64,000 nucleotides of DNA, taken from positions 246,988 through 310,987 of the forward strand of contig NZ_VSEY01000010.1 of the NCBI RefSeq assembly GCF_008086045.1. The letters run 5' to 3'. Both the position numbers and the translations under genes were made by a program. The notes under the pieces were generated by a model. That model ran no database searches. It was not told the DNA's origin and saw nothing but the letters and a program-made list of their open reading frames with translations. Shown here piece by piece: positions 16,464 through 23,849 of this stretch; the first letter of the stretch is position 1, and each line of letters opens with the position of its first letter. The DNA comes from Nonomuraea sp. PA05 (GTDB taxonomy: Bacteria; Actinomycetota; Actinomycetes; Streptosporangiales; Streptosporangiaceae).

Positions 16464-18578
16464 TTAGCCCAGCAGCCCGGCCGCCCTGGCCCAGCGGTAC
16501 TTCGCACCGAGGACCGCCACGGGCTTTTCCGTCGTGTACGGGTACGCGACCACGCCGTGCTCGAACAGGTACTCGCTGGCCTCCTCAACCTCGGTGTCGC
16601 CGGCCAGTGACGCCACGACCGGCTTGACGTTGCCCTTCGCCCGCTCCTCCGCGACGACGCGCGCGATCAGCTCGGCGAAGACCATCGGCGGCGTCACGAT
16701 CGTGTGCCAGTAGCCGAGGACCAGCGCGTGGATGCGCTCGTCGCTCAGTCCCAGGCGGACCGTGTTCTCGTAGGTCGAGGGTGGCTCGCCGCCGGTGATG
16801 TCGATGGGATTGCCCGCCGCGCCGAACGGCGGGATGTAGGCGCGGAACGCCGTGTCCAGGTCGTCGGGGATGTCCATGAGGGTCAGCCCCGCGTCCACGA
16901 TGGCGTCGGACAGCAGCACGCCCGAGCCGCCCGCGCCGGTGATGATGACGACGTTCTCGCCCTTGGGCGCCGGCAGGATCGGCAGCGCGCGGGCGTACTC
17001 CAGCATGTCGTTCAGGCCGGGGGCGCGCACCACGCCGGCCTGGCGCAGGATGTCGTCGTAGACCTTGTCGTCGCCGGCCAGCGCGCCGGTGTGCGAGCCC
17101 GCGGCCCGCGCGCCCATCGCGGTGCGCCCGGCCTTGAGCACGATGACCGGCTTCTCCTTGACCACGCGGCGGGCGGCCTCGACGAAGCCGCGCCCGTCCT
17201 TGAGGTCCTCCAGGTGCATGGCCACGGCCTTGGTGTTGTCGTCCTGCTCGAAGAAGGTCAGCAGGTCGTCCTCGTCCACGTCGGCCTTGTTGCCGACGCC
17301 GACGATGGCGGAGACGCCCATCTTGGTGGTGCGGCTGAAGCCCAGGATGGCCATCCCGATACCGCCGCTCTGGGAGGTCAGCGCCACGCTGCCGCGCACG
17401 TCGTACGGGGTGCAGAAGGTCGCGCAGAGGTTCTCGGGCGTGTAGTAGTAGCCGTAGATGTTGGGGCCGAGCATGCGCACGCCGTGCCTGCGGGCGATCT
17501 CGACGATCTCCTTCTGGCCCTCGACGTTGCCGGTCTCGGCGAACCCGGACGGGATCATCACCGCGCCCGCGACGCCCTTCTCGCCGACCTCCTCCAGCGA
17601 GGCCGCGACGAACTTGGCGGGGATCGCGAAGACGGCCACGTCCACGTCGCCCGGCACGTCCGCGACGCTCTTGTACGCCGTGAGCCCCATGATCTCGTCG
17701 GCCTTGGGGTTGATCGGGTAGATCTGCCCCTGGTAGCCGCCGTTGATGAGGTTCTTCATGACCGAGTTGCCGATCTTGCCGTTCTCGGCGGAGGCGCCGA
17801 TCACGGCGACCGAGCGCGGCTTGAAGATGCGGTTCATCTGCCGCAGGATCTCCTCGCGCGGCAGCCGCTCGACCTCGGGCTGCGGCTCGCCGACGAGGAT
17901 GCGCACGTCGGCGGCGACCGCGCCGTTCGCGTCGGCGAAGACGGGGTTGAGGTCGATCTCGACGATCTCGGGGATGTCCGTGACGAGCCTGCCGACGCGC
18001 TCGATCAGCGCCGCCAGCGCCTGCCGGTCGGCGGGCTGGGCCCCGCGGGCCCCACGGAGCACTTCGGCCGCCTTGATGTCGTCCAGCATCCCCAGCGCAT
18101 CATCACCCGAAACCGGGGCAAGCCGGAAGGTCACGTCCTTCAAAACTTCGACCAGGACGCCGCCGAGGCCGAACGCGATGACCTTGCCGAAGGTCGGATC
18201 GGTGACCGCACCCACGATGACCTCGTGGCCGCCGCCGACGAGCTGCTGCACCTGGATGCCGTCGATCTTGGCGTCGGGGTCGTAGGCGCGGGCGTTGGCC
18301 AGGATCGTCTCGTAGCCCTGCCGCACCTCCTCCTCGCTCTTCAGGCCGACCAGCACGCCGCCGGCGTCGGTCTTGTGCAGGATGTCGGGCGAGACGATCT
18401 TCAGCACGACCGGCAGGCCGATCTCCCCGGCCAGCCGCGCCGCCTCGTCGGCCGAGCCCGCCAGGCCTTCGCCGGGGGTGGCGATGCCGTACTCCTGGCA
18501 CAGCACGCGCCCCTCGGGAGCGGTCAGGGCGTTGCGCCCCTCGGCCAGCGCCTTCTCGATGACTTCCCTGGCGCCCAC
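16464..18578 (-). CDS. ADP-forming acyl-CoA ligase (acetate-CoA ligase family), fused beta-alpha
   Basis: A 704-residue NDP-forming acyl-CoA synthetase that makes a CoA thioester from an acid with ATP giving ADP. The domain order is an N-terminal ATP-grasp half (residues about 5-225: GLPVVLKIVSPDILHKTDAGG, GGHEVIVGAVTDPTFG), a CoA-binding Rossmann domain (FKPRSVAVIGASAENGKIGN), and a flavodoxin-like alpha domain. The phosphohistidine loop AAGSHTGALAGDD lies near residue 496. It starts at GTG, 1 base after the frc stop. Acetate is the textbook substrate, but position in an frc-oxc operon suggests oxalate or formate activation (inference). Confidence 0.88.
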   Translation of the reverse strand: MGAREVIEKALAEGRNALTAPEGRVLCQEYGIATPGEGLAGSADEAARLAGEIGLPVVLKIVSPDILHKTDAGGVLVGLKSEEEVRQGYETILANARAYDPDAKIDGIQVQQLVGGGHEVIVGAVTDPTFGKVIAFGLGGVLVEVLKDVTFRLAPVSGDDALGMLDDIKAAEVLRGARGAQPADRQALAALIERVGRLVTDIPEIVEIDLNPVFADANGAVAADVRILVGEPQPEVERLPREEILRQMNRIFKPRSVAVIGASAENGKIGNSVMKNLINGGYQGQIYPINPKADEIMGLTAYKSVADVPGDVDVAVFAIPAKFVAASLEEVGEKGVAGAVMIPSGFAETGNVEGQKEIVEIARRHGVRMLGPNIYGYYYTPENLCATFCTPYDVRGSVALTSQSGGIGMAILGFSRTTKMGVSAIVGVGNKADVDEDDLLTFFEQDDNTKAVAMHLEDLKDGRGFVEAARRVVKEKPVIVLKAGRTAMGARAAGSHTGALAGDDKVYDDILRQAGVVRAPGLNDMLEYARALPILPAPKGENVVIITGAGGSGVLLSDAIVDAGLTLMDIPDDLDTAFRAYIPPFGAAGNPIDITGGEPPSTYENTVRLGLSDERIHALVLGYWHTIVTPPMVFAELIARVVAEERAKGNVKPVVASLAGDTEVEEASEYLFEHGVVAYPYTTEKPVAVLGAKYRWARAAGLLG

Positions 18579-18579
18579 G

Positions 18580-19803
18580 TCAGATGACTCCGTTCGTCTT
18601 GAGTTCGGCCAGCTCGTCCGCGCTCACGCCGAGCTCGCCGTAGATCTCCTGGTTGTGCTCGCCCAGCAGGGGCGGGGTGCGGACGTCCACCGGCGAGTCC
18701 GACAGCTGCAGCGGGCTGCCCACGGTCACGAACTCGCCGCGCGTCGGGTGCTCGACCTTGACGACGATGCCCTCGTCCTGGAGGCTCTCGTCCTCCACCA
18801 GCTCCTTGGTGGACAGGATCGGCCCGCACGGGATGTTCTGGGCGTTGAGCGTGTCGAGCACCGTCCACTTGTCGTGGCGGATCGTCCACTCCTCGATGAG
18901 CTGGAACATCTTGTCCAGCTTCGACAGCCGCGCCTCCGGCGTCGCCCACTCCGGGTCCTCGGCCAGCTCGGGGCGGCCGATGATGCCCGAGATCGGCTTC
19001 CAGCCGACCGGCTGCACGATGACGTAGATGTAGTCGTTCGGGCCGCCGGGCGCGCAGCGCACCGCCCAGCCCGGCTGCCCGCCGCCGCTGGCGTTGCCCG
19101 AGCGCGGCACCTCGTCGCCGAACGTCTTGTTCGGGTACTCGCGCAGCGGCCCGTGCGCCAGGCGCTGCTGGTCGCGCAGCTTCACGCGGCACAGGTTCAG
19201 CACGGCGTGCTGCATGGCCACCTGTACGCGCTGCCCGCGACCCGACTGCTCGCGCTGGTAGAGGGCCGCCAGGATGCCGGCCACCGCGTGGATGCCGGTG
19301 CCCGAGTCGCCGATCTGCGCGCCCGTGGCCAGCGGCGGGCCCTCCTCGAAGCCCGTGGTGCTCATCGAGCCGCCCATCGCCTGGGCGATCACCTCGTACG
19401 CCTTGAACTTGGCGTACCTGCCCTGGCCGAAGCCCTTGATCGAGGCGTAGATGAGGCGGGGGTTGAGCTCCTGGAGCCGATCCCAGGAGAAGCCCATGCG
19501 GTCCACCGCGCCAGGGCCGAAGTTCTCCACCAGGATGTCGGCGCTCTTCACCAGCTCGGTGAAGATCTCCTTGCCGCGCTCGCTCTTCATGTTGAGGGTG
19601 ATGCTGCGCTTGTTGCAGTTCAGCATCGTGAAGTAGAGGCTGTCCACATCGGGCAGGTCGCGCAGCTGCTGCCGGGTGATGTCGCCGGTGGGGGCCTCCA
19701 GCTTGACCACGTCGGCGCCCAGCCAGGCGAGCATCTGGGTGGCCGACGGGCCGGACTGGACGTGGGTCATGTCGAGGACGCGGACACCTTCGAGAGCCTT
19801 CAT
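18580..19803 (-). CDS. frc: Formyl-CoA:oxalate CoA-transferase
   Basis: A class III (CaiB/BaiF) CoA-transferase of 407 residues that moves CoA from formyl-CoA to oxalate, giving oxalyl-CoA and formate. It closely follows Oxalobacter Frc and E. coli YfdW: VLDMTHVQSGPSATQMLAWLG, YFTMLNCNKRSITLNMKS, ILVENFGPGAVDRMGF, the catalytic Asp166 in QIGDSGTGIH, the glycine-rich loop SGGGQPGW that closes over the intermediate, IPCGPILSTKE and PLLGEH. Only this transferase subfamily combines that loop with KLRDQQRL. It is translated between the oxc-like gene (11-base gap) and the ADP-forming ligase. The ATG at 19803 was chosen; longer reading upstream runs out of frame through oxc. Confidence 0.95.
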   Translation of the reverse strand: MKALEGVRVLDMTHVQSGPSATQMLAWLGADVVKLEAPTGDITRQQLRDLPDVDSLYFTMLNCNKRSITLNMKSERGKEIFTELVKSADILVENFGPGAVDRMGFSWDRLQELNPRLIYASIKGFGQGRYAKFKAYEVIAQAMGGSMSTTGFEEGPPLATGAQIGDSGTGIHAVAGILAALYQREQSGRGQRVQVAMQHAVLNLCRVKLRDQQRLAHGPLREYPNKTFGDEVPRSGNASGGGQPGWAVRCAPGGPNDYIYVIVQPVGWKPISGIIGRPELAEDPEWATPEARLSKLDKMFQLIEEWTIRHDKWTVLDTLNAQNIPCGPILSTKELVEDESLQDEGIVVKVEHPTRGEFVTVGSPLQLSDSPVDVRTPPLLGEHNQEIYGELGVSADELAELKTNGVI

Positions 19804-19814
19804 CAGCGATTCCC

Positions 19815-21488
19815 CTACTTGTACATGGTCTGGTTCATGGTTCCGGGGGCGTACACCTCTGGGTCGACCCAGACGTTGATCAGTGAGGGCTTGCCCGACT
19901 GGCGGGCCCGCTCCAGCGCGGGACGGATCTCGGCGGGGTCGCGGACCTCCTCGCCGTAGCCGCCCAGCAGCTTGGCGAAGTCGCCGTAACGGATGTCGCC
20001 GAGGGTGTTGCCGACGCGGGCGCGGTCCTCGCCGTACTTGGCGGCCTGGCCGTACCTGATCTGGTTCATCGAGGAGTTGTTGCCGATGACGCCGATGAAC
20101 GGCAGGTCGAAGCGGACCATCGTCTCGAAGTCCCAGCCGGTGAGGCTGAAGGCGCCGTCGCCGAACAGGCAGAGCACCTCCTTGTCGCGCCGCGCCTGCT
20201 TGGCGGCCATCGCGAACGCCATGCCGACGCCGAGCGTGCCGAGCGGGCCCGGGTCCATCCAGTGGCCGGGCGACTTGGGCTGCACGACCTGGCCGGAGAA
20301 GGTGACGATGTCGCCGCCGTCGCCGATGTAGATCGTGTCCTCGGTGAGGAACTCGTTGATCTCGTGCACCAGCCGGTACGGGTCGATCGGCTGGGCGCCG
20401 GAGAGCTGGCGGGGCAGGCGCTTCTCGTACGACTGCGTCTCGACGTTGCGCAGCTCCTCCAGCCACTCCTTGCGGCGGGCCGCGCCGTTCTCGATGCGCC
20501 CGCTGGCCGCCTGCGCGGCGGCGGCGAGGATGAGGCCGGCGTCGCCCACGATGCCGAGGTCGATGTCGCGGTTCTTGCCGACGGTGCGGTAGTCGAGGTC
20601 GATCTGGACCACCTTCGCGGTCGGCGACAGGCGCTTGCCGTAGCCCATCCGGAAGTCGAACGGGGTGCCGACGATGATGATCAGGTCGGCCTCGGTGAAG
20701 GCGTACCTGCGGCTGAGCTGGAAGTGGTGCGGGTCGCCCGGCGGGAGCGTGCCGCGGCCTGAGCCGTTCATGTACGCGGGCACGTTCAGCGAGCGGACGA
20801 AGTCGATGGCCGCGTCGGTCGCCCGGCACGTCCAGACCTGGCTGCCGAGCAGGATGCACGGCTTCTCCGCGTGCGCCAGCATGTCGGCCAGCCGCTCGAC
20901 GGCCTCGGGGTCGCCCGCCTGGCGGGTCGAGGCGCGGTACTGACCGGCCGTGGGGATGCGGGCCTTCTCGATCGGCACCTTCGCGTCCAGCACGTCACGC
21001 GGGATCTCCAGGAACGACGGCCCGGGAGCGCCGTGGTAGCACTCGCGGAAGGCCATCGACACGATGTCGGCCACCCGTTCCGTGCTGGGCACCGTGGCCG
21101 CGAACTTGGTGATCGGGGTCATCATGTCCACGTGGGGCAGGTCCTGCAGCGAGCCCATCTTGTGCTGGCTCAGCGCGCCCTGCCCGCCGATGAGCAACAT
21201 CGGGCTCTCGGCGCGGAAGGCGTTGGCCACGCCCGTCACCGCGTCGGTCGTGCCAGGACCGGCGGTGACCACCGCGCAGCCGGGCTTGCCGGTGATGCGC
21301 GCGTATCCGTCCGCGGCGTGCGCGGCTACCTGCTCGTGGCGTACGTCGATGACCTCGATGCCCTCATCGACGCAGCCGTCGTAGATATCGATGATGTGGC
21401 CGCCGCAGAGCGTGTAGATCACATCCACGCCCTCGGCCTTGAGCGCCTTGGCTACGAGATGACCGCCAGAGATCGTTTCCGACATCAT
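19815..21488 (-). CDS. oxc: ThDP enzyme: oxalyl-CoA decarboxylase / 2-hydroxyacyl-CoA lyase type
   Basis: A 557-residue ThDP-dependent enzyme expected to decarboxylate oxalyl-CoA to formyl-CoA. Visible are the cofactor-activating Glu52 (VRHEQVAAHAADGYAR), GPGTTDAVTGVANA, and the ThDP-Mg2+ motif GDGAFSLTGWDFETMVRF ... NNSSMNQ. It ends LINVWVDPEVYAPGTMNQ-TMYK. Some local motifs (GAPGPSFLEIPRDV) look more like acetolactate-synthase-type or 2-hydroxyacyl-CoA lyase members than E. coli Oxc, so the symbol rests largely on the frc neighbour. ATG 21488 (or the adjacent ATG 21485) follows GGGAAAGGG. The palindrome CATAC-C-GTATG lies 43 bases upstream. Confidence 0.8.
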   Translation of the reverse strand: MMSETISGGHLVAKALKAEGVDVIYTLCGGHIIDIYDGCVDEGIEVIDVRHEQVAAHAADGYARITGKPGCAVVTAGPGTTDAVTGVANAFRAESPMLLIGGQGALSQHKMGSLQDLPHVDMMTPITKFAATVPSTERVADIVSMAFRECYHGAPGPSFLEIPRDVLDAKVPIEKARIPTAGQYRASTRQAGDPEAVERLADMLAHAEKPCILLGSQVWTCRATDAAIDFVRSLNVPAYMNGSGRGTLPPGDPHHFQLSRRYAFTEADLIIIVGTPFDFRMGYGKRLSPTAKVVQIDLDYRTVGKNRDIDLGIVGDAGLILAAAAQAASGRIENGAARRKEWLEELRNVETQSYEKRLPRQLSGAQPIDPYRLVHEINEFLTEDTIYIGDGGDIVTFSGQVVQPKSPGHWMDPGPLGTLGVGMAFAMAAKQARRDKEVLCLFGDGAFSLTGWDFETMVRFDLPFIGVIGNNSSMNQIRYGQAAKYGEDRARVGNTLGDIRYGDFAKLLGGYGEEVRDPAEIRPALERARQSGKPSLINVWVDPEVYAPGTMNQTMYK

Positions 21489-21530
21489 GCCACCCTTTCC
21501 CGGCGACGAAATGCTGTCTTCCGCATACTG

Positions 21531-21541
21531 CATACCGTATG
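21531..21541. promoter_or_regulatory. Candidate island operator, oxc-frc promoter
   Basis: CATAC-C-GTATG, an exact 5-1-5 dyad. A partly overlapping tandem copy CATAC-T-GCATA begins at 21524. It is located between moeA and the oxc start and would control oxc-frc-ligase transcription. Confidence 0.65.
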
Positions 21542-21574
21542 AACGCAATGGTTACCCCCTTGCCAACCGTGTGT

Positions 21575-22759
21575 CTAGCCCCCAGGGGGCAACTCGATCA
21601 GTTCGATCTGTTCTCCGGCCCATCCGGAGGGGACCACCGCCAGCGCGTCCGCCAGCGCCGCGCCCCACAACGACCCGGGCCGGTCGTGCCCCATCGGCAC
21701 CGCGCCCCTTCCCGACCTTCTGACCGGCACCAGGCGGGTGTCCGTGGGGTGCGTCCGCACGGGGCCGGCCAGGGCGCTGGTCTCCCTGGTGGCGGGGGTG
21801 CCGGCCAGCTCGCGCAGGATGGGGGCCAGCAGGGTGAGCGCCGCCGCCAGGGCCGCGAACGGGTTGCCCGGCAGGCCCACGACGAGCCTGCCGTCGGCCA
21901 GGCGGGCCAGGAGTTGCGGGTGCCCGGGGCGGACGGCGACGCCGTCCACGATCACCTCGGCGCCGAGCTCACCGAGCACCGCCCGGAGGTGGTCGGCGGG
22001 GCCGTGCGACGACGCCCCGCACACCACGACGACGTCCGGCACGCCGACCTCGGCACTGAGCGCCGCACGAAGCACGTCCGGCCCGTCCCGCAGCCGCTCC
22101 GTGCCCGCGACCCGCCCTCCGGCCCACTCCACCAGCCCCGGCAGGAACGGCCCGATCGCATCCCGCACCCGCCCAGGCCCCGGCAGCCCTTCGTGCACCA
22201 CCTCATCCCCGGTGACCAGCACCAGAACCTGAGGACGCGGCCGTACCAGCAGCGTGTCGTGCCCGAGCGCGGCGGCCAGCCCGAGCGCGACCGGCGTCAC
22301 CACCGCGCCCGCCCCGAGCACCACCGTCCCCTCGGGAACGTCCTCACCGCGCCGCCGCACATGCCGGCCCCGCTCGAAGCCGCCGCTCACCCACCCCTCG
22401 CCCGCCTCCGCCCGCTCGTACGGCAGCACCGCCTCGCACCCGCCGGGCACCGGAGCCCCGGTGGCGATCTCCACCGCCTCCCCCACGCCCAGCGCCCCGC
22501 CGTGCGCCGCTCCCCCGGCCAGCACCCGCCCCACCACGCGCCACGGCCCGGGACCCGCCACCGCGTACCCGTCCATCGCCGACACGTCCACGCCGGGCAC
22601 CGGCACCAGCGCGCACACCGGCGCGGCCAGCCGGCACCCGAGCGCCTCCGCCAGGGGCGCGGATGAAGGCTTCAAAGGGCAGGCCGCCCCGGCCGCGAGG
22701 GTCCGCGCGGAGCCCCATGAGATCGCTTCCACCACTGGTCCATGCCTCAGAACGGCCAC
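21575..22759 (-). CDS. moeA: Molybdopterin molybdenumtransferase MoeA family
   Basis: It inserts molybdate into adenylylated molybdopterin, the last common step of molybdenum-cofactor synthesis (394 residues). The MoeA pattern is clear: VPGVDVSAMDGYAVAG at the N-terminal domain, VEIATGAPVPGGCEAVLPYE, RRRGEDVPEGT, the GTGDE-type segment LVLVTGDEV, and the MoCF domain with GLPGNPFAA. The GTG at 22759 was chosen because AGGAG lies 7 bases upstream. Its place inside the island, divergent from the PanE-like and formate dehydrogenase genes, suggests a dedicated copy serving the Mo-dependent formate dehydrogenase. Confidence 0.9.
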   Translation of the reverse strand: MAVLRHGPVVEAISWGSARTLAAGAACPLKPSSAPLAEALGCRLAAPVCALVPVPGVDVSAMDGYAVAGPGPWRVVGRVLAGGAAHGGALGVGEAVEIATGAPVPGGCEAVLPYERAEAGEGWVSGGFERGRHVRRRGEDVPEGTVVLGAGAVVTPVALGLAAALGHDTLLVRPRPQVLVLVTGDEVVHEGLPGPGRVRDAIGPFLPGLVEWAGGRVAGTERLRDGPDVLRAALSAEVGVPDVVVVCGASSHGPADHLRAVLGELGAEVIVDGVAVRPGHPQLLARLADGRLVVGLPGNPFAALAAALTLLAPILRELAGTPATRETSALAGPVRTHPTDTRLVPVRRSGRGAVPMGHDRPGSLWGAALADALAVVPSGWAGEQIELIELPPGG

Positions 22760-22786
22760 CGGCACACTCCTTGACCCGCGTTTTTC

Positions 22787-22797
22787 CATACTGTATA
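22787..22797. promoter_or_regulatory. Candidate island operator between moeA and the PanE-like gene
   Basis: CATAC-T-GTATA, one mismatch from the 5-1-5 consensus. It is centred in the 74-base gap between the divergent starts and could serve both directions. Confidence 0.6.
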
Positions 22798-22833
22798 CGG
22801 GATACACGATCCGACGCGAGAACGGAGCGCAGC

Positions 22834-23811
22834 ATGAAGGTCGCTGTTCTTGGCGCCGGCGCCATCGGCGCATACGTGGGGGCCGCCCTCCACAGGGCGG
22901 GAGTCGAGGTGCACCTCGTTGCGAGAGGCGCGCACCTCGAGGCGATTCGCCGCGCCGGTGTGCGGGTGCTCACCCCCAGGGGCGACTTCGTCGCCCATCC
23001 CCATGCCACCGACGACCCCACCCAGGTCGGTCCGGTGGACCACATCTTCCTGGGCCTCAAGGCGAACAGCTACGCCTCGGCGGGCCCCATGATCCAGCCG
23101 CTTCTGCACGAGACCACGAGCATCATCGCCGCGCAGAACGGCATCCCGTGGTGGTACTTCCACGGGCTCAAGGGCCCCTACGAGGGCTACCGCATCGAGA
23201 GCGTCGATCCGGGCGGCGCGGTGACGACCGCGCTGCCCCTGCACCGTGCCATCGGCTGCGTCGTCTACGCCGCCACGGAGATCGAGGAGCCGGGCGTCAT
23301 CCGCCACCTCGAAGGGACCCGCTTCTCCATCGGCGAGCCGGACGGCACGCTGACGGAGCGGTGCGCCGCCTTCAGCCAGGCCGCCGTGGAGGGCGGCCTG
23401 AAGTGCCCGGTGGAGCGCGACCTGCGCCGGGACGTCTGGATCAAACTCATGGGAAACATCGCCTTCAACCCGATCAGCGCGCTGGCCAGGGCCACGATGG
23501 CGGGCATCTGCCGCCACGACGGCGCAAGAGAGCTGGTCGTGGCCATGATGCGGGAGACGGTGGACGTGGCCAGGCGCGTGGGCTGCGATCCGGGGATCTC
23601 CATCGAGCGCCGCCTGCGCGGCGCGGAGAAGGCGGGCGAGCACAAGACGTCCACGCTCCAGGACCTGGAGAAGGGCAAGCCGCTGGAGCTCGACGTGCTG
23701 CTGGCCGCGGTGGTCGAGCTGGCCGATCTGACCGGTGCCGAGGTGCCGACACTGCGGGCGATCCACGCGGTGAGCGACCTGCTGAACGAGAATCTTGTTC
23801 GTGCGGTCTAG
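22834..23811 (+). CDS. PanE/ApbA-type reductase, candidate oxalyl-CoA reductase
   Basis: A 325-residue protein of the ketopantoate reductase fold. It has an N-terminal NADP-binding Rossmann motif (KVAVLGAGAIGAYVGAALHR), the catalytic Lys/Asn segment (WIKLMGNIAFNPISALARAT, near residue 210) and the C-terminal helical domain with KTSTLQDLEKGKPLELDVL. Bona fide PanE makes pantoate. In Methylorubrum extorquens a paralogue (PanE2) is reported as the oxalyl-CoA reductase giving glyoxylate. Here the gene is divergent from moeA and directly upstream of formate dehydrogenase, with frc, oxc and gcl in the same island, so that role fits best. GGAG precedes the ATG. Specificity is inferred from context. 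Confidence 0.82.
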   Translation: MKVAVLGAGAIGAYVGAALHRAGVEVHLVARGAHLEAIRRAGVRVLTPRGDFVAHPHATDDPTQVGPVDHIFLGLKANSYASAGPMIQPLLHETTSIIAAQNGIPWWYFHGLKGPYEGYRIESVDPGGAVTTALPLHRAIGCVVYAATEIEEPGVIRHLEGTRFSIGEPDGTLTERCAAFSQAAVEGGLKCPVERDLRRDVWIKLMGNIAFNPISALARATMAGICRHDGARELVVAMMRETVDVARRVGCDPGISIERRLRGAEKAGEHKTSTLQDLEKGKPLELDVLLAAVVELADLTGAEVPTLRAIHAVSDLLNENLVRAV

Positions 23812-23816
23812 CTCGG

Positions 23817-23841
23817 AATACCGTAGATTGTATACTGAATG
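23817..23841. promoter_or_regulatory. Tandem imperfect island operators at the formate dehydrogenase promoter
   Basis: Two degenerate dyads: AATAC-C-GTAGA (23817-23827) and TATAC-T-GAATG (23831-23841). The second contains TATACT, a near-consensus -10 hexamer, 14 bases before the ATG. An operator reading and a plain -10 reading are both possible. Confidence 0.5.
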
Positions 23842-23849
23842 GAGGGATC

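Noticed and set aside
18580..19803. Apparent loss of the Frc catalytic Asp (MQHAVLNL instead of MQDAVLNL)
   Set aside because: Counting along E. coli YfdW places the nucleophile Asp169 in the GDSNTGMH motif, which is conserved here as GDSGTGIH (Asp166). The MQD position is not the nucleophile.
18580..20859. A 759-residue frame that could be read as an N-terminally extended formyl-CoA transferase
   Set aside because: The extra N-terminus is the oxc gene read in the wrong frame. The real Frc starts at ATG 19803 with MKALEGVRVLDM.
23831..23836. TATACT at the formate dehydrogenase promoter taken as proof of an operator half-site
   Set aside because: It is equally a near-consensus -10 hexamer, so this site alone is not counted as strong regulon evidence.
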